Assembly (NCBI GenBank): GCA_934358405.1
Contig: CAKRKL010000066.1
Span: 1-11,488, forward strand
Length of the DNA: 11,488 bases
Reading direction: 5' to 3'
Source of the DNA: an uncultured Blautia sp.
Lineage (GTDB): Bacteria; Bacillota; Clostridia; Lachnospirales; Lachnospiraceae
Below are positions 1 to 6,149 of this stretch, piece after piece. Under the pieces are notes generated by a model. It did no database searches. It saw only the letters and a list, made by a program, of their open reading frames with translations, and had not been told where the DNA came from. Within the stretch, counting starts at the first letter, position 1. Each line of letters begins with the position of its first letter. A program made the position numbers and the translations under genes.

Positions 1-426
1 ATGATCTATGCGAAAATCCTTACGATCCGTTTTCTGTTAAACGGTTCCGCTTCCATGGGAACCGGTAAGTATAAAACCTACCGTGAAATGCCCTGGGGCG
101 AAGTGTATTTACGCCAGTTTGACGGAAGATGTATTAAGCGTCTTGCATTTACTTATGGTAACAGACTGAAGGATTTCAGGCTGGTAATGGATCATATGAA
201 ATGCACTCCTGTGAAATTCGGAGATGCGGCATATGAGTTATCCATTTATCCAGGATATCAGATCCAGATGATCCTGTGGGAGGGGGATGATGAATTCCCG
301 CCGTCCTCACAGATCCTGTTTTCCGATAATTTCCCGGTGTCCTTTGCTGCGGAAGACATGGCGGTTATGGGAGACGTGATCATCGGTTCTTTGAAGGCCT
401 TTCTGAAGGCTGCGAAGGAACAGTGA
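1..426 (+). CDS. DUF3786 domain protein, 3' part only
   Basis: This is the C-terminal 141 residues of a DUF3786 protein. The recognisable parts are a segment at residues 13-45 (LLNG, then TGKY..YREMPWGEVYLRQF), a 'GDAAYEL' strand near residue 74, and the conserved block LWEGDDEFPPSSQILF at about 92-107 followed by an 'AAEDMAVMGD' helix. Full-length members are usually about 200 residues, so about 60 are missing upstream. The ATG at base 1 is therefore probably an internal Met and the true start lies outside the window. There is no signal peptide or membrane segment in the part seen. The biochemical function of the family is unknown. It occurs mainly in anaerobes with corrinoid/acetyl-CoA pathway genes, which fits the folate genes downstream on the same strand. 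Family assignment is from remembered motifs, not a search. Confidence 0.75.
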   Translation: MIYAKILTIRFLLNGSASMGTGKYKTYREMPWGEVYLRQFDGRCIKRLAFTYGNRLKDFRLVMDHMKCTPVKFGDAAYELSIYPGYQIQMILWEGDDEFPPSSQILFSDNFPVSFAAEDMAVMGDVIIGSLKAFLKAAKEQ

Positions 427-432
427 TCTTAA

Positions 433-468
433 AGCTTTTTAATAGGAAGACTGTATCTTTAAAAAGCT
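433..468 (+). terminator. AU-rich inverted repeat after DUF3786, weak terminator candidate
   Basis: AGCTTTTTAA (433-442) is perfectly complementary to TTAAAAAGCT (459-468), leaving a 16-base loop. It starts seven bases after the DUF3786 stop codon. The stem is almost all A-T, and the bases after it are ATATATTTTAAG rather than a clean T run. It is therefore a weak terminator or a processing site rather than a convincing end of transcription, and read-through from DUF3786 into fhs remains possible. Confidence 0.3.
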
Positions 469-626
469 ATATATTTTAAGATTAAAGCGGGCTGGGAGGA
501 AGCTGTGATCCTGCAGATTCGTCCCGGGCACCGTTTTGATAAATCCAAATTAAGCGGAGGCGTCCTGCCTGGAGCATGATTGAAAAAGGCTCTAAAGCGC
601 AGCGACGTAAAAGGAGGTAAGTTACA
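469..626 (+). other. Leader region upstream of fhs
   Basis: This noncoding stretch separates the DUF3786 repeat from the fhs start. It is richer in G and C than the neighbouring intergenic DNA and can form only small hairpins, for example TGGAGC (570-575) with GCTCTA (589-594) and CTGGGA (492-497) with TCCCGG (522-527). The ribosome binding site AAGGAGG is at 611-617, nine bases before the ATG. No sigma-A promoter with good boxes and spacing is visible. It may be a transcribed leader, but I recognise no known riboswitch in it. Confidence 0.35.
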
Positions 627-2312
627 ATGGGATACAAGAGTGACATTGAAATCGCACAGGAATGCGAAATGCTGCCGATTACCCAGATTGCAGAGAAAGC
701 TGGTATTGATGACAAATACCTGGAGCAGTATGGAAAGTATAAGGCAAAAATCGACTACAATCTCTTAAAAGAGAGCGACAAGAAAGACGGAAAACTGATC
801 CTTGTAACAGCAATCAACCCGACCCCGGCTGGTGAGGGAAAAACAACTACAACTGTAGGACTTGCTGATGGAATGCAGAGACTTGGAAAGAGCGCAATGG
901 TTGCACTTCGTGAGCCATCCCTTGGACCGGTATTCGGTGTTAAGGGCGGTGCTGCAGGCGGCGGATACGCACAGGTTGTTCCGATGGAAGATATCAACCT
1001 TCATTTCACAGGTGACTTCCATGCAATCGGAGCTGCAAACAACCTTCTGGCAGCCATGATCGACAACCACATTTTCCAGGGAAATGCACTGAACATTGAT
1101 CCACGTAAGATCACATGGAGAAGATGCGTGGATATGAACGACCGTCAGCTTCGTAACGTAATCGATGGTCTTGGCGGCAGAACAAACGGTATGCCTCGTG
1201 AGGATGGCTACGACATCACTGTAGCATCTGAGATCATGGCAGTTCTCTGTCTTGCAAGCGATATTACAGACCTGAAGAACAGACTTGCCAGAATGATCGT
1301 TGGCTATACATATGGCAAACCGTCAGAGCAGAAGCCTGTTACAGCTGGTGATCTTCACGCAGAAGGCGCTATGACAGCACTGTTAAAAGACGCTCTGAAA
1401 CCAAACCTGGTTCAGACTCTGGAGCATGTACCTGCAATCGTTCACGGCGGACCATTCGCAAACATCGCTCACGGATGCAACTCTGTAACTGCTACCAAGA
1501 TGGCTATGAAGCTTGCGGACTATGCCATCACAGAGGCTGGCTTCGGTGCTGACCTTGGTGCTGAGAAATTCCTTGACATCAAATGCCGTATGGCTGGTCT
1601 TCATCCAAATGCAGTTGTTATCGTTGCTACTGTTCGTGCTCTTAAATACAATGGCGGCGTTGCAAAAGCAGATCTGAATAATGAGAACCTTGAGGCTCTT
1701 GAGAAGGGTCTTCCGAACCTTCTGAAACATGTAAACAATATCAAGAATGTTTACAAGCTTCCATGTGTTGTTGCAATCAATGCATTCCCGACCGATACCA
1801 AGGCAGAGCTTGACCTTGTAGAAGCAAAATGTAAAGAGCTTGGCGTTAATGTTGCTCTTTCCGAAGTATGGGCAAAAGGCGGCGAAGGCGGTCTGAAGCT
1901 TGCTGAGGAAGTAATTCGTCTGTGCGAGGAGCCAAACGACTTTACTTATGCTTATGAGCTTGAAGGCTCCATCGAGGATAAGCTGAACCAGATCGTTCAG
2001 AAGGTTTACGGTGGAAAGAAAGTAGTTCTTACAGCAAATGCCCAGAAACAGGCAAAACAGCTTGAGGCTCTTGGCTTTGGAAACTGCCCGATCTGTGTTG
2101 CAAAAACACAGTACAGCTTAACGGATGATCAGACGAAGCTTGGTGCTCCAACAGATTTCGAAGTAACCGTTCGCAACCTGAAAATTTCTGCCGGTGCAGG
2201 CTTCATTGTAGCTCTTACCGGTGAGATCATGACTATGCCAGGTCTTCCGAAGGTTCCGGCTGCTGAGAGAATTGATGTTGACGAGACAGGTAAGATCACA
2301 GGACTGTTCTAA
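627..2312 (+). CDS. fhs: Formate--tetrahydrofolate ligase
   Basis: This cytoplasmic enzyme joins formate to tetrahydrofolate using ATP, giving 10-formyl-THF. It is the ATP-consuming step of the Wood-Ljungdahl methyl branch and also a C1 supply for purine synthesis. The 561 residues match the usual length of about 555-560. The nucleotide-binding loop is at residues 65-76 ([12 protein letters not shown]). It is followed by the family signatures [10 protein letters not shown] (95-104), [12 protein letters not shown] (106-117) and [12 protein letters not shown] (122-133). The start is fixed by AAGGAGG nine bases upstream. The codons show a regular bias that suggests high expression. fchA follows after 17 bases, so the two are surely cotranscribed. 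The placement with fchA and folD points to use in acetogenesis, but the sequence alone does not exclude a mainly biosynthetic role. Confidence 0.98.
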   Translation: MGYKSDIEIAQECEMLPITQIAEKAGIDDKYLEQYGKYKAKIDYNLLKESDKKDGKLILVTAINPTPAGEGKTTTTVGLADGMQRLGKSAMVALREPSLGPVFGVKGGAAGGGYAQVVPMEDINLHFTGDFHAIGAANNLLAAMIDNHIFQGNALNIDPRKITWRRCVDMNDRQLRNVIDGLGGRTNGMPREDGYDITVASEIMAVLCLASDITDLKNRLARMIVGYTYGKPSEQKPVTAGDLHAEGAMTALLKDALKPNLVQTLEHVPAIVHGGPFANIAHGCNSVTATKMAMKLADYAITEAGFGADLGAEKFLDIKCRMAGLHPNAVVIVATVRALKYNGGVAKADLNNENLEALEKGLPNLLKHVNNIKNVYKLPCVVAINAFPTDTKAELDLVEAKCKELGVNVALSEVWAKGGEGGLKLAEEVIRLCEEPNDFTYAYELEGSIEDKLNQIVQKVYGGKKVVLTANAQKQAKQLEALGFGNCPICVAKTQYSLTDDQTKLGAPTDFEVTVRNLKISAGAGFIVALTGEIMTMPGLPKVPAAERIDVDETGKITGLF

Positions 2313-2329
2313 TAAGGAGATAAACGAAA

Positions 2330-2959
2330 ATGGGATTTTCAACAAGTACATGTACAGAATTTGTAGAAGTTCTTGCTTCTAAAGCCCCGGTTCCGGGCGG
2401 CGGCGGAGCATCCGCACTGGTTGGTGCAGTAGGAACTGCTCTTGGCAACATGGTAGGAAGCCTTACTGTTGGCAAAAAGAAATATGCAGATGTTGAGGAA
2501 GAAATGTGGGAGCTGAAGGGCAAATGCGACCAGCTTCAGAAAGATTTCCTTCGTCTTATTGAGCGAGATGCAGAAGTTTTTGAGCCTCTTTCCAAGGCAT
2601 ATGGAATGCCAAAGGAGACAGAAGAAGAGAAAGCTGAGAAAGCAAGAGTTATGGCAATCGTATTAAAGGATGCCTGCTCCGTTCCTATGGAAATTATGGA
2701 GAAATGCTGTGAAGCACTTGACCTGATCAAGGAATTCGCTGCAAAAGGCTCCAAGCTTGCGATCAGCGATGCCGGTGTAGCGGCAACCTTCTGCAAGGCT
2801 GCATTAAAGGGTGCCAGCCTGAATGTTTACATTAACACCAAATCCATGGCAGACAGAGAATATGCAGAAGAGCTCAACGCGAAAGCAGATGCTATGCTTG
2901 AGAAATATTGTAAGCTTGCAGATGAGACATTTGACAGTGTTCTTGCAAGACTGAAATAA
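2330..2959 (+). CDS. fchA: Methenyltetrahydrofolate cyclohydrolase (FchA/FTCD-C type)
   Basis: The 209-residue product belongs to the cyclodeaminase/cyclohydrolase family, related to the C-terminal half of formiminotransferase-cyclodeaminase. Between fhs and folD it most likely interconverts 10-formyl-THF and 5,10-methenyl-THF. Visible signatures are the glycine-rich PGGGGASAL loop (residues 22-30), the helical segment with LIERDAEVF around Asp80, and a conserved SDAGVAATF stretch near residue 147. The length is normal for a stand-alone enzyme and nothing is missing. The start has AAGGAGA at 2314-2320, ten bases upstream. It begins 17 bases after fhs and is 29 bases before folD. A formiminotetrahydrofolate cyclodeaminase role is the alternative, but no histidine-degradation genes are present here. 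Its cyclohydrolase role matters more because the neighbouring FolD lacks key cyclohydrolase residues. Confidence 0.93.
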   Translation: MGFSTSTCTEFVEVLASKAPVPGGGGASALVGAVGTALGNMVGSLTVGKKKYADVEEEMWELKGKCDQLQKDFLRLIERDAEVFEPLSKAYGMPKETEEEKAEKARVMAIVLKDACSVPMEIMEKCCEALDLIKEFAAKGSKLAISDAGVAATFCKAALKGASLNVYINTKSMADREYAEELNAKADAMLEKYCKLADETFDSVLARLK

Positions 2960-2988
2960 TAGGATACCAGAAAGGGAGATCATTCAAA

Positions 2989-3843
2989 ATGGCAAAACAG
3001 TTATTAGGTAAAGAAGTAACTGCTGCATTAAATGAGCGCATTAAAGGCAATGTGGCAGCACTTCAGGAAAAAGGCGTTAACCCGACACTTTGCATTATCC
3101 GTGTAGGCGAGAATCCAAGCGACATTTCCTATGAGAGAGGCGCAACAAAGCGCTGCGAGACTTTAGGAGTTGCCTGCGAGAAGATTCTTCTTCCGGAGGA
3201 TGTAGCTCAGGAAGAGCTTCTTGCAGTAATCGATAAGGTAAACAAAGACGACCATATCCACGGCGTTCTTCTGTTCCGTCCGCTTCCGAAGCACTTAGAT
3301 CAGGCAGTGATCGAGAACGCACTTGCTCCGGAGAAAGATGTTGACTGTATGACAGATCTTTCCATGTCCGGTGTTTTCACAGGTAAGAAGATCGGATTCC
3401 CGCCATGTACACCACAGGCATGTATGGAGATCCTGGATCATTACGGAATCGACTGCACAGGCAAGAAAGCCGTTGTAATCGGAAGAAGCCTTGTTGTTGG
3501 CAAGCCGGCAGCAATGATGCTTGTTAAGAAAAACGCAACCGTAACCATCTGCCATACAAGAACCGTTGATATGCCATCTGTAGCTCGTGAAGCTGACATC
3601 ATCATCGTAGCAGCAGGCCGCGCAGGCGTTGTTGGCGCTGATTATGTTAAAGAGGGACAGATTGTGATCGACGTAGGAATCAACGTAAATGCAGAAGGCA
3701 AGCTTTGCGGAGACGTTGACTACGCAGCAGTAGAACCGATCGTTGATGCGATCACACCGGTTCCTGGCGGAGTTGGAAGTGTAACAACTTCTGTTCTGGT
3801 AGGACATGTTGTGGAAGCAGCAATGCGTAAGGTAAACGCATAA
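2989..3843 (+). CDS. folD: Methylene-THF dehydrogenase, FolD family, probably without cyclohydrolase activity
   Basis: This 284-residue FolD-family protein reversibly reduces 5,10-methenyl-THF to methylene-THF with NAD(P)H. The dinucleotide-binding fold is normal: GRSLVVGKP at 165-173, the ATVTICHTRT stretch after it, and ADIIIVAAGRAG. PCTP (139-142) and KDVD (116-119) are also kept. The N-terminal folate site differs from typical bifunctional FolD. After Tyr48 the usual Y-x3-K catalytic lysine is Ala52, with Lys54 two places on. The usual Gln of the G-x-x-x-Q-x-PLP motif is Phe96. KDVDG reads KDVDC, and PGGVGPMT reads PGGVGSVT (259-266). In studied FolD/MTHFD proteins that Lys and Gln are needed for cyclohydrolase activity, so this enzyme is inferred to be dehydrogenase only, with FchA supplying the other step. 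It is last in the operon and is followed by a terminator. Confidence 0.93.
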   Translation: MAKQLLGKEVTAALNERIKGNVAALQEKGVNPTLCIIRVGENPSDISYERGATKRCETLGVACEKILLPEDVAQEELLAVIDKVNKDDHIHGVLLFRPLPKHLDQAVIENALAPEKDVDCMTDLSMSGVFTGKKIGFPPCTPQACMEILDHYGIDCTGKKAVVIGRSLVVGKPAAMMLVKKNATVTICHTRTVDMPSVAREADIIIVAAGRAGVVGADYVKEGQIVIDVGINVNAEGKLCGDVDYAAVEPIVDAITPVPGGVGSVTTSVLVGHVVEAAMRKVNA

Positions 3844-3854
3844 TTTGCATAAAG

Positions 3855-3886
3855 AAAGCTCTCCGGGGAAACCCGGGGAGCTTTTT
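3855..3886 (+). terminator. Intrinsic terminator of fhs-fchA-folD
   Basis: Thirteen-base arms at 3855-3867 and 3872-3884 pair throughout, with one T-G wobble. The core is CTCCGGG/CCCGGGG and the loop is a GAAA tetraloop at 3868-3871. The T run is 3882-3886. It begins 11 bases after the folD stop codon. Confidence 0.93.
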
Positions 3887-3937
3887 ATAGTTCAGAAGCT
3901 GATTTCCATTAGAATATGTTTAATATTTACAAAAAAA

Positions 3938-3966
3938 TTGCTTTTCTCTTAAAAATATTGTATCAT
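3938..3966 (+). promoter_or_regulatory. Sigma-A promoter of the MOSC-moaA operon
   Basis: The -35 box is TTGCTT (3938-3943) and the -10 box is TATCAT (3961-3966), separated by exactly 17 bases in A/T-rich DNA. Transcription would begin near 3973, giving a leader of about 26 bases with GGAGG at 3985-3989. It lies between the folD terminator and the MOSC start, as expected for an independent unit. Confidence 0.8.
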
Positions 3967-3998
3967 AGAAAGCAACAGATATATGGAGGTCGTGTGAT

Positions 3999-4427
3999 AT
4001 GGGAAAAGTGATAGCTGTGAACATCAGCGAGAAAAGAGGAACGCAGAAGGTCAATGTTCACACTGCAAAGCTGATCGAGAATTATGGACTGGAAAATGAT
4101 GCCCATGCAGGGAACTGGCATCGTCAGGTCAGTCTTTTATCTTATGAGAAAATAGAGGAATTCAAGGCAAAGGGAGCCCCTGTGCAGGACGGCGCTTTCG
4201 GGGAAAATCTTATTGTGCAGGGCTTTGATTTCAAAACCCTGCCTGTTGGCACAAAGCTAAGATGTAACGATGTGATTCTGGAAATTACCCAGATTGGCAA
4301 GAAATGCCACAATGGCTGTGAGATCTTTCAGATCATGGGAGACTGTATTATGCCAAGAGAAGGCGTGTTTGCCCGGGTGCTTCACGGCGGCGTGATCTCT
4401 GAGGGAGATGAAATGGATTATGCGTGA
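3999..4427 (+). CDS. MOSC domain protein
   Basis: The 142-residue protein is a stand-alone MOSC domain, the beta-barrel fold found in molybdenum cofactor sulfurases and related proteins. Visible features are DAHAG..HRQVSLL (34-47), the DGAFGENL strand (64-71) and Cys103 in QIGKKCHNGC, which fits the conserved cysteine thought to carry sulfur or contact the cofactor. The length is typical of the small clostridial form, and no MogA or oxidoreductase domain is fused to it. GGAGG nine bases upstream supports the start. Its last eight bases overlap the preferred moaA start, so translation is likely coupled, and a role in making, modifying or handling pterin cofactor follows. The exact reaction of this subfamily is not known to me. 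Confidence 0.9.
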   Translation: MGKVIAVNISEKRGTQKVNVHTAKLIENYGLENDAHAGNWHRQVSLLSYEKIEEFKAKGAPVQDGAFGENLIVQGFDFKTLPVGTKLRCNDVILEITQIGKKCHNGCEIFQIMGDCIMPREGVFARVLHGGVISEGDEMDYA

Positions 4428-5394
4428 TCAATACGGAAGAACCATTGATTATATGCGGATTTCCCTTACAGACAGATGCAATCTGCGCTGTATTTATTGT
4501 ATGCCGGAGGAAGGAATCTGCCAGATTCCACGGGAGGAGATCCTGGGGCAGGATGAGATTATAAAGATTTGCAGACTTGCCGGTGAGCTTGGCATTTCCC
4601 GGATCAAGCTTACAGGAGGAGAACCCTTGGTGCGAAAAATTTGCGTTCCTCTTGTAAAGGAACTGAAAGCTCTTCCGGGAATTCAGCAGGTGACCCTGAC
4701 TACAAACGGTATTTTACTAAAGGAACAGCTGCCGGGGCTGATGGAAGCCGGATTAGATGCACTGAATATCAGTCTGGACACTCTGGAGGCAGAAAATTTC
4801 CGAAGGATCACCAGGCGGGATGAACTGGACAGGACTCTTGAGGGGCTTGAGGCAGCTTTGTCTTATCCCTCCCTTAAGGTGAAGATAAACTGTGTACCCA
4901 CCTTTCAGACAGATCAGGAGCTTTTGCAGGTGGCAGCTCTTGCCCGGGAAAATCCTCTTCATGTACGTTTTATTGAAATGATGCCAATCGGCCTTGGCAA
5001 GGATTTTACAGCGAGAGATGAAAATAGCGTAAAAGAAATTCTGGAAAAAACCTATGGATCCTTAACGCCTGTGTCAGAAGTTCTGGGAAATGGTCCATGC
5101 CATTATTATACCCTTGGGGATTTTAAAGGCAAAATTGGCTTTATCAGCGCTCTGTCCCACAAGTTTTGCAACCAGTGCAACCGTGTGCGCCTGACCTCAA
5201 CCGGATACCTGAAGGGATGCCTTCAATTTGAAAACGGCGTGGATCTGAAGGCATTGCTAAGAAACGGGGCCTCCGATGAAATCCTGAAGAATGCTCTTCA
5301 AAAGGCCATTTTTGAAAAACCTGCAGGGCATAATTTTCAGGAAAAAAAGAATGGAAGAGAAGAATCCCATATTATGTCACAGATTGGCGGTTAA
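4420..5394 (+). CDS. moaA: GTP 3',8-cyclase, radical SAM
   Basis: MoaA is a cytoplasmic iron-sulfur enzyme that, with MoaC, converts GTP to cyclic pyranopterin monophosphate, the first step of molybdenum/tungsten cofactor synthesis. The radical SAM cluster is Cys20-x3-Cys24-x2-Cys27, the SAM-binding KLTGGEPL follows, and the second cluster is Cys250-x2-Cys253-x13-Cys267. The protein ends in Gly-Gly, the tail that is functionally required in MoaA. The ATG at 4420 (MRDQYGR, 324 residues) is preferred over the in-frame ATG at 4408. It matches the usual MoaA N-terminus and lies 12 bases after GGAG, whereas the upstream ATG touches the GGAG with no spacing. No moaC, moaE, moeA or mogA is nearby, so the rest of the pathway must be elsewhere. 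A molybdenum or tungsten formate dehydrogenase is a plausible customer. Confidence 0.96.
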   Translation: MRDQYGRTIDYMRISLTDRCNLRCIYCMPEEGICQIPREEILGQDEIIKICRLAGELGISRIKLTGGEPLVRKICVPLVKELKALPGIQQVTLTTNGILLKEQLPGLMEAGLDALNISLDTLEAENFRRITRRDELDRTLEGLEAALSYPSLKVKINCVPTFQTDQELLQVAALARENPLHVRFIEMMPIGLGKDFTARDENSVKEILEKTYGSLTPVSEVLGNGPCHYYTLGDFKGKIGFISALSHKFCNQCNRVRLTSTGYLKGCLQFENGVDLKALLRNGASDEILKNALQKAIFEKPAGHNFQEKKNGREESHIMSQIGG

Positions 5395-5403
5395 AAATAT
5401 AAA

Positions 5404-5453
5404 AACCGGCTTTGCAGATGGAAAAAAGATACATCTGCAAAGCCGGTTATTTT
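5404..5453 (+). terminator. Strong terminator after moaA
   Basis: AACCGGCTTTGCAGATG (5404-5420) is perfectly complementary over 17 bases to 5432-5448, with an 11-base A-rich loop. ATTTTC follows on the plus strand. Runs of A before the 5' arm mean it could also stop transcription in the other direction. It begins ten bases after the moaA stop codon and separates the cofactor genes from the hydrogenase operon. Confidence 0.9.
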
Positions 5454-5526
5454 CTGTCTGAAATGCTGAACAAAAATACTGAATTGTGCAAAAACATTGT
5501 TAATTAAAATACTTACAAAGAAAGAC

Positions 5527-5542
5527 TTGCTAAAATTAACAA
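5527..5542 (+). promoter_or_regulatory. Candidate redox-repressor operator over the -35 box
   Basis: TTGCTAA (5527-5533) and TTAACAA (5536-5542) form an inverted repeat matching at six of seven positions, exactly over the -35 box. The half-sites resemble the clostridial Rex pattern TTGTTAA-N4-TTAACAA, but the spacer here is two bases rather than four. A further half-site, TTGTTAA, lies at 5497-5503. Rex senses the NADH/NAD+ ratio and often controls hydrogenase and fermentation genes. The wrong spacing makes this a tentative call. Confidence 0.3.
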
Positions 5543-5555
5543 AAAATTATATAAT
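5527..5555 (+). promoter_or_regulatory. Sigma-A promoter of the hydCBA operon
   Basis: The -35 box is TTGCTA (5527-5532). A consensus TATAAT -10 box (5550-5555) follows after exactly 17 bases. The surrounding DNA is almost pure A/T, and the -10 box sits inside a perfect 16-base palindrome (5543-5558). Transcription would begin near 5562, leaving a leader of about 108 bases before hydC. Confidence 0.82.
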
Positions 5556-5669
5556 TTTCTTACAAAAATCGTGATGATTATCAGAAAATACGAAATGCCG
5601 GAGACCTTATGGTGAAACATTCACAAAGGGGCCAGAGGTAGAACTGGCAGGTAAGGAGGATTAACAGTA

Positions 5670-6149
5670 ATGTTAGATCAGTCATGGTACAAAAAGACAG
5701 ATGAGATTATTGAGCATTATGAGAAGTGTGCTGCCTCATTAATTCCCATCATGCAGGACATTCAGGCAGAATACAGATATCTGCCGGCAGAGCTTCTGAC
5801 CTATGTTGCCGGAAAAATCGGTGTCACAGAAGCCAAGGCATTTAGTGTTGCTACTTTCTATGAGAATTTTTCCTTTGAGCCTAAGGGGAAATATATTATT
5901 AAGGTATGCGACGGAACTGCCTGCCATGTAAGGAAATCCATCCCTGTAAAAGAAGCATTTATGAAAGAATTGGGCCTTAGTAATAAGAAGCATACCACAG
6001 ACGACATGATGTTCACTGTGGAAACCGTATCCTGCCTTGGAGCCTGCGGACTTGCTCCAACCTGTATGGTTAACGAAGAAGTGCATGCCAAGATGACACC
6101 GGAGAAGGTAGTAGAGCTGATTAACAGATTGAGAGGTGAGAATGGATGA
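5670..6149 (+). CDS. hydC: [FeFe]-hydrogenase subunit HydC, NuoE-like
   Basis: This small electron-transfer subunit (159 residues) belongs to the trimeric NAD-linked hydrogenase. It is a NuoE-family thioredoxin-like [2Fe-2S] protein. An N-terminal helical bundle (about 1-70, with IMQDIQAEYRYLP and FSVATFYENF) precedes the cluster domain. The four ligands are Cys80, Cys85, Cys122 and Cys126, in the C-x4-C and C-x3-C arrangement. In the complex it sits against HydB and passes electrons near the flavin. AAGGAGG (5653-5659) supports the start. Its stop overlaps the hydB start in the sequence ATGA, so the two are translationally coupled. The NuoF and [FeFe]-hydrogenase genes that follow, rather than other Nuo genes, show that it belongs to HydABC and not to complex I. 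Confidence 0.94.
   Translation: MLDQSWYKKTDEIIEHYEKCAASLIPIMQDIQAEYRYLPAELLTYVAGKIGVTEAKAFSVATFYENFSFEPKGKYIIKVCDGTACHVRKSIPVKEAFMKELGLSNKKHTTDDMMFTVETVSCLGACGLAPTCMVNEEVHAKMTPEKVVELINRLRGENG

Noticed and set aside
1..3. Base 1 ATG as the true start of the DUF3786 gene
   Set aside because: The family is normally about 60 residues longer at the N-terminus, and no ribosome binding site can be seen because the window begins here.
481..600. ZTP (pfl) riboswitch upstream of fhs
   Set aside because: Only a CCTGCCTGGAGCA stretch resembles the 3' core, with extra bases. The required 5' domain (GUGACUGGCG and GGGGAGCG elements) is not visible.
3295..3807. 170-residue minus-strand open frame inside folD
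   Set aside because: It lies antisense to a strongly conserved gene, its translation is rich in Cys, His, Ser and Asn with no family motif, and it has no plausible ribosome binding site.
4408..4419. moaA start at the upstream in-frame ATG (4408)
   Set aside because: The GGAG sequence directly abuts this ATG, leaving no spacing, and the extra MKWI residues are not typical of MoaA. The ATG at 4420 fits better.
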